A stretch of 64,000 nt of DNA from an uncultured Opitutales bacterium (GCA_943789375.1 CALSTX010000001.1:1-64000); one strand, 5' to 3'. Positions 42,476 through 53,700 are shown, numbered from the stretch's first letter. Notes: a model not told the origin generated them from the letters alone. A program made the numbers and translations.

Positions 42476-45229
42476 ATGAGCTTTAAAAATTTCGCTACAG
42501 TATTTAGCCTGATAGTTTTTTCACAGGGATTCTCATTCGCAAAGGTTAAGTTTGAGGATGACATACTTCCCCTGCTTGAGGATTATTGCATAGATTGTCA
42601 TGGTCCTGATAAATCGAAATCAGGATTTAGGGTCGATCGTCGGGTTCATCTCCTCAAAGGAGGAGATTCTGGTTTATCTGCAGTTATTCCTGCGAAGCCA
42701 GATAAAAGTTACATGATTGAAGTGATTAATAGCGATGATCCAGAAATCGGTATGCCTCCCAAAGGTGGTAAGCTTTTTGACGATGAAGTCGAATTATTGG
42801 AACAATGGATTGCGGAAGGAGCTATGTGGCCCGGCCAAATGGAGGATAAAATTGAGGAAGGAACGGATCATTGGGCATTCCAATCGGTTGACCGACCCAC
42901 TATTCCCAAGAAATCGAAGAATCCAATCGATTATTTTATTAATCGACGCCTTAAAGAAGAGGGAATACCCGCAAACAAAAAAACGGATCCATTATCTTTG
43001 ATTCGGCGTGCATATGTTGTTTTGACAGGTTTGCCGCCGCAACCATCCAGGGTGGCTGATTTTCTGTGTGATTACACAAAGAATCCGGAGCAAGCTTACA
43101 CAATCTTAGTCGATGAATTATTGGCATCCACCCACTTTGGGGAGCGATGGGCTCAGCATTGGTTGGATGTGATACGCTGGGCAGAGACAAACGGTTCTGA
43201 GTCCAATCTCTACCGAAAGCTTGCCTGGGTATACAGGGATTATGTAATTCGCGTATTTAATCAGGATATTCCATATGATGAATTTGTTCGCCAGCAATTG
43301 GCCGGCGATGGAATGGGGACCGGGGAAGCTCTTGGATTCTTGGTGGCTGGTCCTCATGTTCCCGCTGCCACGGTTGGGCAGGAACCATCTGCAATACGGC
43401 AGGCTCGTGCTGACCGGATGGATGAGATTATGCAAACAGTGGGAGCATCTATGCTCGGCGTTACCATGAGCTGTGCCCGTTGCCATAATCACAAATTTGA
43501 TCCGATATCGATTCAGGATTACTACTCCATGACAGCGGTATTTCAGGATATTGAATTTGGCAGTCGTTTTCCCGAATTTTCCAAGGAGCATCCAAGAAAA
43601 ACAAAGGCAAATGAATTTTGGCAGGATATTGCCAAGAATCGGAATAAAATAAGAAAGAAAACCACAACCTGGGAAGAAGATTGGGGGGGATATAAGGAAG
43701 TACATTGGAAACCGATTGAAGTGGTGGGATTACGGCTGAATTTTTGGTCTGGTTATGTAGGATTGGATGAAGTCGAAATTTTTGGTTTACCCACGGAGAA
43801 TATTAATTTAGCGATCGCTTCTAATGGGACGAAAGTAAAAACTGATTTGGTATTTGCTCAGCAAGGCGATCGGTTTCCTGTAACGAGGGTTATCGATGGT
43901 AAGTATGGAACCCAGCGTTGGCAGGCAAGTTACAATAAGGAGAAAAAACAAAATCCTTGGTTGGAGTTTACTTTTGAAAGGCCAGTAAAAGTGGGGCGTT
44001 TACGAATGAGTTCAAATCGGGAATATTATTACGAAACCGATTACCTTGAGCAGAAAAACAAATTTAATTTCGACAAATTTTTGGTGAATGTGAAGTTGGT
44101 CGATGGAACTTGGCAGGAGATCGCATCCATTCAAGACATCAGGGATTTAATGAAGATAGAAAAAACCATTGGCGATGTAATTGGCGAAATTAATCATCTT
44201 GCATACAAACTTTCCGAAGAAGGCCCTCGTCCTAGTTTTGTTGGTAGTTTCATCAAGCCAAAGGTCACTCGTGTCTTGCACCGTGGTAGCCCTGAAAATC
44301 CAAGGGATATTGTTCCACCGGCTGCACCCAAAATCCTTTCAGGTGAATTGGGTGTTGATAATAAGGCCAGTGGTCGGGCAAGGCGTGCGGAGTTTGCCGA
44401 GTGGATGGTGGATGCGAAAAATCCCTTGACCGCCCGGGTCATGGCGAACCGAATTTGGCAGCATGTTTTCGGTGCCGGTCTGGTTGTTACGGGTGGAGAT
44501 TTTGGCCGAGCGGGTGCTCCGCCAAGTCATCCGGAATTACTTGACTGGATAGCCGCTGAATTTTCCAATCCATCTCGTCCTGAGGGTACACCTTGGTCGA
44601 TGAAGGAATTGATTCGCATCTTCGTCACATCCGATGCATTTACAAGATCGAATCAACCATCCGATGAAGGTTTGCAGAAAGACGCGACTAGTTCTTTACT
44701 TTGGCGCTTTCCGCCAAGGCGTGTGGAGGCCGAGGTCATTCGTGATGGTATCCTTCTGGCTTCCGGTAAATTAAACCGGAAAATGGGAGGCAGAAGTTAT
44801 CGTATACATAATGTTAAAAAGACCTATGCCCAGTGGGAAGTGCTCAATAATTTTGGACCAGAAACTTGGCGTAGAATGATCTACCAGGAAAGGATGCGCC
44901 GGGTGGACGATCAAATTTTTACTGCCTTTGACTTCCCGGACTGTGGACAGGTTCGGGCAAAAAGACCGGTTTCCACTACTCCATTACAGGCGCTTAATTT
45001 AATGAACAGTGCTTTTGTGGTCGATCAGGCAAAACATCTCGCGAAAAGAGCTACGGATGAGTCAAATACAAATCTTAAAGCATCCGTTATTCGTGCTTTT
45101 GAGTTAATTTTTTCCCGCAAGCCGATGAACGAGGAATTGAAAGTTTCTTTGCAAATTGCGAAAGATCGAGGGCTTGAGATTGTTTGCCGGGCTTTAATTA
45201 ATTCCAACGAGTTTGCCTTTTTACCCTAA
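42476..45229 (+). CDS. Secreted PSCyt1-DUF1549-discoidin-like-DUF1553 protein
   Basis: A 917-residue protein typical of PVC bacteria. Order: signal peptide (to about residue 22); PSCyt1 haem domain with YCIDCHGPDKSKSGFRVD (CxxCH, about 35-120); DUF1549 (PSCyt2) around residues 150-360 with ERWAQHWLDVIRWAETNGSE and a second CxxCH-like MSCARCHNHKFDPISIQDY; an F5/8 type C-like sandwich (about 415-550: IASNGTKVKTD, RWQASYNKEKKQNPWLEF); DUF1553 (PSD1) from about 610 with ARVMANRIWQHVFGAGLV and TTPLQALNLMNSAFVVDQA. Proposed to act with DUF1501 proteins in polysaccharide breakdown or redox steps. Stop is 10 bases before the DUF1501 gene. Confidence 0.92.
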   Translation: MSFKNFATVFSLIVFSQGFSFAKVKFEDDILPLLEDYCIDCHGPDKSKSGFRVDRRVHLLKGGDSGLSAVIPAKPDKSYMIEVINSDDPEIGMPPKGGKLFDDEVELLEQWIAEGAMWPGQMEDKIEEGTDHWAFQSVDRPTIPKKSKNPIDYFINRRLKEEGIPANKKTDPLSLIRRAYVVLTGLPPQPSRVADFLCDYTKNPEQAYTILVDELLASTHFGERWAQHWLDVIRWAETNGSESNLYRKLAWVYRDYVIRVFNQDIPYDEFVRQQLAGDGMGTGEALGFLVAGPHVPAATVGQEPSAIRQARADRMDEIMQTVGASMLGVTMSCARCHNHKFDPISIQDYYSMTAVFQDIEFGSRFPEFSKEHPRKTKANEFWQDIAKNRNKIRKKTTTWEEDWGGYKEVHWKPIEVVGLRLNFWSGYVGLDEVEIFGLPTENINLAIASNGTKVKTDLVFAQQGDRFPVTRVIDGKYGTQRWQASYNKEKKQNPWLEFTFERPVKVGRLRMSSNREYYYETDYLEQKNKFNFDKFLVNVKLVDGTWQEIASIQDIRDLMKIEKTIGDVIGEINHLAYKLSEEGPRPSFVGSFIKPKVTRVLHRGSPENPRDIVPPAAPKILSGELGVDNKASGRARRAEFAEWMVDAKNPLTARVMANRIWQHVFGAGLVVTGGDFGRAGAPPSHPELLDWIAAEFSNPSRPEGTPWSMKELIRIFVTSDAFTRSNQPSDEGLQKDATSSLLWRFPPRRVEAEVIRDGILLASGKLNRKMGGRSYRIHNVKKTYAQWEVLNNFGPETWRRMIYQERMRRVDDQIFTAFDFPDCGQVRAKRPVSTTPLQALNLMNSAFVVDQAKHLAKRATDESNTNLKASVIRAFELIFSRKPMNEELKVSLQIAKDRGLEIVCRALINSNEFAFLP

Positions 45230-45239
45230 GATTTTTCAA

Positions 45240-46749
45240 ATGAATAATCACGAAGAAAAAATTTCCTCGATTGGTCGGTCTCTTTTAAATCGACGTGGCT
45301 TTATGAAGAACGCCGGATTTTCAACCGGTGCTCTAGGGCTTGCCCAGTTGTTAAGTAAGGACGGACTTTTTGGTTCCGATGATCCCACCAGCTTTACTGG
45401 AAAATCACCCATCCGTCCAAACTTGGACCCTGACAACCCATACACTACTCGTGATCCTCATTTTGAAACTGAAGCTAAGCAGGTCCTGATTATATTTTGT
45501 CCAGGGGCAGTCAGTCATGTGGATACCTTTGACTATAAGCCTGACCTTACCAAGTACCATGGACAAAAACCTCCCGGTATGCCTGCGGTTACTTTCGAAG
45601 GGCCTTCGGGTAATATTGCTAAACCCTTTTGGGACTTTAAGCCACGGGGAAAGTCGGGGAAAATGGTTTCTGAGCTTGTCCCCAATTTGGGTGCCCTTGC
45701 TGATGATTTCTGCTTTGTCCACTCTCTTCATACCCAGACAAGTGCCCATCCACAGGGTGAAAACTTTCTTAATACTGGATTTACAATGGAAGGCTTTCCT
45801 TCTTTTGGTTCATGGGCCACCTACGCTCTAGGTTCAGAGAATGAGGAACTTCCTGCTTTTGTGGCGATCAACGATCCACGTGGCCCGGCCCGGTCAGGCA
45901 AAAATAATTTTGGAAACGGCTTTTTACCGGCTGCTTTTCAGGGCACTGATTTTAATGCCAAGAATCCTCCCGCCAACTTAGCCCGTCCGGCATCCTACAC
46001 CAGTGCGGATGACCGCTCCACTGTGAGCCTGCTTCAGCGATTGAACGGTTTTCACCTGGAGAAGTATCCCGGAGATGCTGATCTTGCTGCCCGTATCGCT
46101 AGTTATGAACTGGCTGGGAAAATGCAGACCTCATACCCGATGTGATGGATATTTCAAAAGAGCCGGCATCGATTAAAAAAGAGTATGGGTTGGAAAGTGG
46201 GACCGATCTAAAAAAAGAATATGCCAAGAATTGTATATTAGCTCGTCGCTTGCTGGAAAAAGGAGTACGCGTGGTTCAACTTTTTAATGGAAGTGACCCA
46301 TCCGGAGGCAATGGAATTACCAACTGGGATTCGCATAGCAATATTGATAAAACCCATGCCATGCAGGCGGAGATCATGGATCAGCCTACCGCAGCCCTTA
46401 TCAGCGATATGAAGCGCCGAGGACTTTACTTAAAAATACTTTGGTTGTCTGGTGCACCGAGTTTGGCCGGATGCCTTTTCTTCAGGGGAATGGAACGGGT
46501 CGGGATCATAATCCGGATGCCTTTACCTGTTTCTTTGCCGGTGCCGGGGTAAAGAAGGGATACAGTTATGGAGAGAGTGATAATTTTGGTTTCAAGAGCG
46601 TAAAGGGGAAGTCGAGCGTGTACGACTTTAACGCTACGATTCTTCATTTGATGGGACTGGATCATGAGCGACTTTCTTATTATCATAACGGATTGGAAAG
46701 AAGGCTGACCAATGTCCACGGACATGTGATCAAGCAGGTACTTGCGTGA
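45240..46749 (+). CDS. DUF1501 family protein (two frameshifts)
   Basis: Alkaline-phosphatase/sulfatase-fold family almost always paired with PSD1 proteins in PVC bacteria. From ATG 45240 the start has a Tat-like signal ([20 protein letters not shown]). Frame 1 runs to about 46140 with [20 protein letters not shown] and [21 protein letters not shown]; frame 2 to about 46435 with [18 protein letters not shown] and [15 protein letters not shown]; frame 3 to 46749 with [20 protein letters not shown] and the C-terminal HHEN-like end ([20 protein letters not shown]). All family blocks are present in order, so only two indels (near 46130 and 46430) break an otherwise complete ~500-residue gene. Confidence 0.88.
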
Positions 46750-46759
46750 TCCTTTAGTG

Positions 46760-47794
46760 GTTGTTTAATTTAACGGCTTGAGCACGGAAATTTCCGCCTT
46801 CTTTGGCCAATGATGGTTTTCCAGGTCGCCTGTTTGCGTATCCCTTTACGGTGAGTGCGAATGTACAGGCCGTAGAAATTTGCTATCCATTGGAATGGAA
46901 TCAAAACGGTAAAAAAATAAATGCCGGCGAGCTCTTGGTGATTGAACCCATTGGTCCGACTCCTGATTCTGATCCCGTTGAACAAACCCTTTTTGATTTT
47001 GAAAAGGATTGGGCATCACTTGGGCGGACATTGGAGGGAACCGCGTTTGGAGATGCACCTATGACTCATGGTCAACATGGAAGCAGGGGTAATTGTAGGC
47101 AAGCAATATGCCGCCACTTTTTACGGACACTATTGTGGTCTTGGTAAGGCGACTTCTCCGGAGTTTGTGTTCGAGAAAGACTAACTTCATTTCAAAGTGG
47201 AGGGAAGAAGTGAAAAAGAAATTCTCGGATTTCATCTTTTAATTGATGGCAAGTCTGTTTATCAAAAAGTCGGTAAGAAAAGCAATGATTTGGAATGGCG
47301 AACCTGGGATCTCAGGAAATATCTTGGAAAAAAGGCAAAGGTTAAATGGTTGATCAATGAAAGGGTGGCTGTGGGTTTATCTCAGCGGATCATTTCGTTT
47401 TTTCCAAACTTTCCACCACCCCGAAGTCTGGACCTTTTTCTCATTCCTCCACGCTTTACTGCGGGGACTGGCACATTTCAATGAGACTCCATCTGAGCAA
47501 GAGTAAAAAAGCCGGTGTCACCTTTGGGCGGGGAATGCCCTATGTCTGAATTGAGCCTAAAGGAATTGATCTGAAGATTCCTGGAAAGTTGGATGCAAAC
47601 GGTATCTTGGTTCAGAATGTTCCTACTTTTGGCATCTTTGCTCCCGGTGGTTCGTTAAAAGCAATGGATGGACATATTCGGTTTAGTGGGCCATTGCTGC
47701 ACTGAATGATGACCCCAATCAGGCAAAACTTTTTGTTCGCCAAGGTTTTAATGGCGGTACCCGTTCCCCACTAGGTAACTACTTTACTTTTTAA
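46760..47794 (+). pseudogene. Degraded secreted beta-sandwich gene, GH32 N-terminal-like
   Basis: Several plus-strand pieces in different frames read as one protein: FPGRLFAYPFTVSANVQAVE; TLFDFEKDWASLGRTLEGTAF; GDAPMTHGQHGS; LGFHLLIDGKSVYQKVGKKS then WRTWDLRKYLGKKAKVKWLI; SADHFVFSKLST; and an end GILVQNVPTFGIFAPGGS plus FVRQGFNGGTRSPLGNYFTF before TAA 47792-47794. The DFE...GTAFG..P and LLIDGK...WDLRKYLGKKA pattern resembles the lectin-like domain found with GH32 proteins in PVC bacteria. No plausible start codon with a signal peptide is visible and at least five frame changes are needed. Either a real remnant or a very error-rich copy. Confidence 0.5.
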
Positions 47795-47845
47795 TCAGTA
47801 AAAGAATTACTTTTTCTTGATACTGAGACTCAATCTCAATAATAA

Positions 47846-48463
47846 ATGTATATGAAATCTTTTATTACGCCAATAATTTTCTGTTCAACGCTATTTATTA
47901 CCTTAGTAATTGCTAACTCAGAAATTTCCAAAAGTTCGATGCCAAAGGAAGCTTTGATTAAAAAGATGAAAAAGGGTGGTCTTATTTTGTATTTCAGGCA
48001 TGCATCTACGGAAAAAGATTATGCTGATCAGGTAAAAGCGGATGTTAATGATGGTTCCACTCAGCGGGTTCTAAGTGAAAAAGGATGGCATGAAGCGGTG
48101 CACATTGGTAATGCAATCCGCTTTTACAATATTCCGGTTGGGAAAGTGATTAGCAGTGAATATTTTCGGGCTTGGCAGACTGCCTGGCTTGCCTTTGGAC
48201 AATATGAAAAAAATGGGGACCTTAACTTTTTAACCTTTGCTGAATTTACCAAAGAGCAAATGGAAAAGATGAAAAAACGGGTCGTTCCCTTTCTCTCAAC
48301 CCAGCCTGAAAAAGGTAAGAATACGGTAATTGTCGCTCACGATGATCCGTTTGAGGCAGCCACAGGAATATATCCTGACCCACAGGGTATTTGTTATGTT
48401 TTGGAACCCAAAGGAAAGGGTAGCTTTAACATTCTTGGTTTTGTGAAAGCAAGTGCCTGGTAG
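47846..48463 (+). CDS. Secreted histidine phosphatase superfamily protein
   Basis: A 205-residue branch-1-like histidine phosphatase fold with signal peptide (FITPIIFCSTLFITLVIANS). The phosphohistidine motif is LILYFRHASTEKDYAD (RHA instead of RHG), the Arg/Ser region is ISSEYFRAWQTAWLAFG, and the second catalytic His is in VIVAHDDPFEAATG. These match proteins annotated as secreted phosphoglycerate-mutase-like phosphatases. Reaction unknown; phosphate scavenging from sugar phosphates is plausible. It stands between the degraded gene and a flavodoxin. Confidence 0.82.
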   Translation: MYMKSFITPIIFCSTLFITLVIANSEISKSSMPKEALIKKMKKGGLILYFRHASTEKDYADQVKADVNDGSTQRVLSEKGWHEAVHIGNAIRFYNIPVGKVISSEYFRAWQTAWLAFGQYEKNGDLNFLTFAEFTKEQMEKMKKRVVPFLSTQPEKGKNTVIVAHDDPFEAATGIYPDPQGICYVLEPKGKGSFNILGFVKASAW

Positions 48464-48487
48464 TTAATAAATTACCTTTTCAGTAAA

Positions 48488-48995
48488 ATGGCTAAATTTG
48501 GGATTTTTTTGGGAAGCAGTAATGAAATGACAGTACTTGCAAGCGATATTGTAAAAAGTGAATTAGAGTCTCATAATCGTTTGGTTATGTCTTATAATGT
48601 TAGAGATGGTATCGAATCACTTTTAAATTAAAAAACTTGATCATTGGTTGCCCGACATGGCATGTAGGCGAACTTCAAGATGATTGGAATATGCTATTAA
48701 GAGACTTTAAAAAAATTTCATTTTATGGAGTAACGGCGGCTTTTTTGGTGTAGGTGATCAATTTAGTTACAGTTGCAACTTTCTTGATGCAATTGGGATT
48801 CTAGCTAGGGAATTTATGAAAAAAGGGGGGAGATTAGTGGGAAGATGGTCAGTAGATGGGTGTGAATTCGATGAATCGATTGCACCTGAAAACGATGAGT
48901 TTCTTGGACTAGCTCTTGTTTATGATAACCAAGATTCTTTATCTGAGGAAAGAATCAATTTGTGGGTAAATATGATTCATTCAGAGTTTAAATAG
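48488..48995 (+). CDS. Flavodoxin (frameshifted)
   Basis: FMN electron carrier of the long-chain flavodoxin type. From ATG 48488: MAKFGIFLGSSNEMTVLASD (FMN phosphate loop, with S-S-N-E-M-T in place of the usual T-G-N-T). A second frame gives LIIGCPTWHVGELQDDWNMLL, then a third FGVGDQFSYSCNFLDAIGIL (starting in GVTAAF), and GRWSVDGCEFDESIAPENDE to TAG 48993-48995. All flavodoxin blocks are present at normal length (about 168 codons). At least two one-base losses break the frame, one of them in the TTTTTT run near 48742. Probably intact in the organism. Confidence 0.78.
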
Positions 48996-49174
48996 ATTTA
49001 TTCTGGAGATGTGAAATTTCTGAAAAATGTCTGGTTACATTTTGGAATTAGTGTTTTTGCTTCCTTAACCAGCAAATGAAATTCAAAAAATGTTATGTTA
49101 AATTAATTTAGCTTTATCAAAAAGAGGAATGTAGGTTTTGCTTTTTTAAATCCTATTCCTTCTTTAGTTGGATT

Positions 49175-49859
49175 ATGAAACCCTCCTTTTTAGTAAGTTC
49201 ATTTTTTTAATGGTGTCTCTTACTTGTGCTTTTGAAAAAAAACCAAATATTCTTTTTATTGCGATTGATGACTTAAGGACGGAGTTGGGATGTTACGGTT
49301 CACCCATTGCACGGTCACCCAACCTGGATAAACTGGCGAAAGAGGGTAGGTTGTTCGACCGGGCATACTGCCAACAGTCTATTTGCGGCCCCTCCCGAGC
49401 CAGTCTGATGACAGGTGCCAGACCCGATGAAATCGGGGTGGTTGAAAACACCGCTTATTTTCGGGAATTAAATCCGGAAATCGTGACCTCACCCAACATT
49501 TTATAAAAAATGGATATGAAGCGGTGTATTGTGGGAAAATTTATCACTCTAGTATGACTGACGACGAGCATTCTTGGAGTCGTAAACCCGCCCATAAGAA
49601 ATGTCCCGTAAAAAGGAAATGGTTGCCGGGAGGATATGCCTTGCTTGAAAATCATTTAATGGGGTATTCTCTCCGGTCTGATCGCTATCGCTTAGTTGCT
49701 TGGTTGGACGAAAGAGATGTGAACTCGAAACCATTATACCTGGAATTGTACGATCATAAAAAGGATCCAAAGGAAACGCAAAACCTAGCCGGGGCTCTCC
49801 CCACTAAGGTAAATGAATTATTAAAACAAGTAAGGCTTAGCGGAATTGGAAGAAAGTAA
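49175..49859 (+). pseudogene. Iduronate-2-sulfatase-type sulfatase with large internal deletion
   Basis: N-terminal and C-terminal ends of an S1 sulfatase joined directly. The N-part has a signal peptide from ATG 49175, KPNILFIAIDDLRTELGCYG (metal Asp pair), and the formylglycine motif in QQSICGPSRASLMTG. It continues to CGKIYHSSMTDDEHSWSRKP, and then at about 49605 jumps to the C-terminal end KWLPGGYALLENHLMGYSLR, YRLVAWLDERD and LYLELYDHKKDPKETQNLA. The central ~230 residues of the family, with other active-site residues, are missing, so no active enzyme can result. Two small frameshifts are also present: in the T run near 49202-49208 and near 49505. Confidence 0.85.
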
Positions 49860-49917
49860 TGATATGTTTTGATTCGAAAAAGTTGCAACTAGTGAAATAT
49901 TTTCTCATTAAGTAATA

Positions 49918-50793
49918 ATGACTACTGATTTAACTGTCCGGCCATTAGGTTCTAGGGTGTCCAAGTGGGGAGAAGGCCCAATTTATACGAATGACCACCT
50001 TTTATATGTCGATATTGAAGGTCATACCTTGATTCGTTTAAATCCTGAAACCGAAAGAGAAGAAACTTGGGGGATGGGAGAACGCATTGGTACTGTGGTT
50101 CCTCGGGAATCTGGGGGCTTTCTTTGTGCTGGAGACAGTGGAATTTATTCTTTTGATCCTCAATCTAGACTGAAGGAAAATCTCTCCGATCCTGAAGCGG
50201 CTAAAAGACCTGATAATCGTTTTAATGACGGCAAATGTGATCCTTCTGGGAGATTTTGGGCGGGTACGATAAGTACGGTAAAAAAGGAAGGGGACGCCAA
50301 GCTTTACATGTTGGATACCAAGGGTTCCCTTGAAGTGAAAATCCCTGAAGTTACCAATTCAAACGGAATTTGCTGGGATATGGCAAAGAACAAAATGTAT
50401 TACATTGATACTCCTACCAAGGAGATTGTGTCTTATGACTATGATGACGAGACCGGAGCCATTGATAACCGTTTAGTCATTTTCGATTCATCGAGAGCAA
50501 AGCTGGAAGGTTCTCCAGATGGAATGACCATAGATACTGATGGTCATCTATGGGTTGCCCTCTGTCATGGTGGGTGTGTGGTAAATATCAATCCTGCTAC
50601 TGGGGAAATTCTTCAAAAGATAGATTTCCCATGCGTTGAAACTACCGCTTGTACTTTCGGTGGGGTAGGGCTAAGCCAGCTTTTTGTGACAACAGGCATC
50701 CACAAGTCATTGAAGGAAGAGAATGCGGGAAAAGTTTTTGTTGTTGATGGGTTGAGTAGCAGGGGAGTCCCGTCATTTGCTTATACTGGTTAG
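49918..50793 (+). CDS. SMP-30/gluconolactonase family lactonase
   Basis: A 291-residue six-bladed beta-propeller lactonase of the regucalcin/gluconolactonase group. Motifs: WGEGPIYTNDHLLYVDIEG (metal Glu), NRFNDGKCDPSGRFWAGTIS, VTNSNGICWDMAKNKMYYID and GSPDGMTIDTDGHLWVALCH (metal Asp). No signal peptide, so cytosolic. It would hydrolyse an aldonolactone formed by oxidation of a sugar. It lies near an SDR dehydrogenase, a sugar ABC importer and a xylulokinase, so a pentose or hexose aldonolactone is likely. The stop is five bases from that of the converging giant gene. Confidence 0.92.
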   Translation: MTTDLTVRPLGSRVSKWGEGPIYTNDHLLYVDIEGHTLIRLNPETEREETWGMGERIGTVVPRESGGFLCAGDSGIYSFDPQSRLKENLSDPEAAKRPDNRFNDGKCDPSGRFWAGTISTVKKEGDAKLYMLDTKGSLEVKIPEVTNSNGICWDMAKNKMYYIDTPTKEIVSYDYDDETGAIDNRLVIFDSSRAKLEGSPDGMTIDTDGHLWVALCHGGCVVNINPATGEILQKIDFPCVETTACTFGGVGLSQLFVTTGIHKSLKEENAGKVFVVDGLSSRGVPSFAYTG

Positions 50794-50798
50794 TTTTT

Positions 50799-53700
50799 TT
50801 AATTCCTAGAAAGTATAACCCATGACTCTGTGGCAAAGTCGTAAAAATTTCGACTATCTGCTTGTTTAGGTAAAAAATACATCCAATCACTCGATTCAGC
50901 ACTGTAAAGGAAAGGGTACAGGTCATTATTGGTCCACAACCATTTTAAGGTGTTGTCGTAGAACCAAGTCGAGAGCATGGAATCTCCCTCCCGATACAGC
51001 CAGCCATGATCGATGTGATAAATCCAGTTGTTTACATTTTCGTAATAGGTGCCAAACCAATCGGATGATTTCCATGGGCCACTGAGGGTGCTGTTTGTTG
51101 TCCAAGCAAATTCATCTGTATCCTTTACATAAATTGTAACATTTATGGCATCTGAAGCTTCACTGGGATCGGTAACTAGAACGGTCAGCGAATAAGTGTT
51201 GTTCCGATCGGAATCTAAAGGATTTTCATAATCAGGGGATTCTTTGAATGCGAGCGATCCTGTGCTGGCATTTATCTCAAAATCATCTGCATCAACTCCC
51301 GAAACGGAGAAAAGTAAAGTGTCTGTGTCTTGGTCGGAAGCATTGAAATCATAAACTTCCAATATTGGAATGTGTTCATCTATTTCTATTCGTTGGTTTA
51401 AGTTATCAAACACAGGACTGTCATTTACCGCTGTGACCACCAGCTCAAAAGGTGTGCTCGCAGACTCGCTATCAGAAGAGGCAGAAAGGGTGATGGTTGC
51501 CAGCCCGAATTGATTCAGGGCAAGAGATAGGATGAGGTTTTTTTCCTGAACCGATGCAGAAACTAAGGATTGATTGGAAGATTCCACCGAGTAAGTAAGG
51601 ATATCACCATCCGGATCAGAAAATATGGAAGCAAGATCGATACTAAAATTCGGATCATCTTCCTGAAGCGTTTGGTCTGCAATTTTGTTTACAAGCAATA
51701 GAGGATCATTGACGGCAATGACGGTGGCAGTAATAGAAATCGAGGAGGATGCAGTTCCATCTGAAACTGCAATCACAAATGAATCCGTTCCCGACCAATC
51801 AGAGTTTGGCAGGTAGCTTACCTGTCCGGTTTCACTGTTGATCGTTACGATGCCGTTACTGGCATTTGTTGTAATGGCCCATGCTAAGTCATCGGCATCT
51901 GAATCTGATGCCGAGAAAGTGAAGGAAACCTCTTGGTCTTCATTAGATGAAAGTGAGTAAGAGGTACCATTACTAATTGTAGGAGCAGAATTCACCCTGT
52001 ATTCATAGGCACCAATATCAGGGGCTGAGCCATACCTCGTTTTCCTAAGGATGTCAGTGGTAGAGTAATGTAAGACAGAGGTATCAGCTTCGTCAATTGC
52101 AGGAGATGCGGATTGTAAGTTGTAATTGTCATCTTCATTTCCAGCTATTCCATCTTCACCATCACTGTCCACAAAAAGAGGGTCCGCGTTTATATTATCA
52201 GCGCCAGAAATCGAGCTGGATGATTTAGACGGATCTAGGATACAGGATGAAGCTGTAACTGTCTGACTATTTAAAAAAATATCTGAGCCATCAGTTGCAG
52301 CTGTATTTTGCCAGACAATTGAATTTTCAAACTTTAAAATATTTTCAGGAAAAAGAATGGATACGCCTCCGTATGATCCAGCTGAATTTCTACTTACTGT
52401 ACAGTTTACAAACTGAGTAGTTCCTGCACCTTTAATCACCCCTCCATATTGGTTTGCGTGGTTATCAGAAAGCAGGCAATTCACAAATAGAGTGCTATCT
52501 GTTGTGCCGAATAGAACACAAACACCTCCATTTGATGAACTGGTCACATTCGCTTCATTTCCAATAAATCTGCAATTTGTAAAATTAAGATCACGGCTAT
52601 CCCAAGTAGCAAAAGCTCCACCGCTGTCAGCACTATTTTGCAAAAACAAACATTCATTTATAAGAACAGAAGAGTTTTGAAAAAAGTACAGTCCGCCCCC
52701 ATAACCACCAGTTCCGATTGCCTTATTTCGAATAAAGAAAGACTTCTCAATATGTGGGCTGGACCCCGAATCCATGTACATAGCCCCTCCGTACTTTGAC
52801 ACTGTTGAGTTGGTGAGGAATCTACAGTTACTAATTTGAGGAGAGGAGTTTTCTAAAGAAAGCCCACCACCACCGTTAAAAGATAAATTTATATTGGATG
52901 TGAAATTGGTATCTGAAATTAAACCATTTGAGTTTTCCAAGTTAAGCCCGCCGCCGTTGTAGGAGGAATTATTATCGGAATAAGAGGCAAGGGTTTCATT
53001 CCAAAGCCCATTTTTCATGGCTGCTCCCCCGCCATAGGAATCTGCGTAGTTTTGATCATATTTATTTCTGCTTGCGGTAACATTGCTGTCCAGTGCGTAA
53101 AGTCCACCACCAGAAAATTCAGATCTGTTTCCTGTGAATTGAGAATAGTAAAGTGTTAAAGTTGAATCTGATACATACAAAGCACCCCCGTTTGAAAGAG
53201 AGGAGTTAAAGCGAAGGCTGCTATTGTTATCAGTCATGGTGCTGAATTTGAGCGCAATTGCCCCTCCGCCATTATTCGAAGTATTTTGGTTGGAGATAAA
53301 AAGACAGTGAGAAGTATTTAAATCAGCATGCTGTGCATAGACTGCCCCCCCATTTAATGGGGCGAGGTTATGAGAAAATTGACATTGGACGAGATGCAAA
53401 TAACCATTGCTTAAGTTGATAGCTCCACCTCCATTGTTTGAGGTGACCTGATTGCTTGAGAAATTACTATCTGCAGCAGAAATATTAGAACCTTCACCAG
53501 ACAATGCGCCTCCAGCAAACGATGATTGGTTATTGCGGAAAAAGGTTCCCGACAGGGAAATATTGGAATCATAAAGATCAACAGCACCACCCGAAGAAGC
53601 CGAAAAGTTATCTAGAAAAGAACTATTTATATCATTGAATATACAAGACTTAAGGGCCATGGCACCCCCTCCGTTACTATCGGTGTTTTGATTGCCAGAA

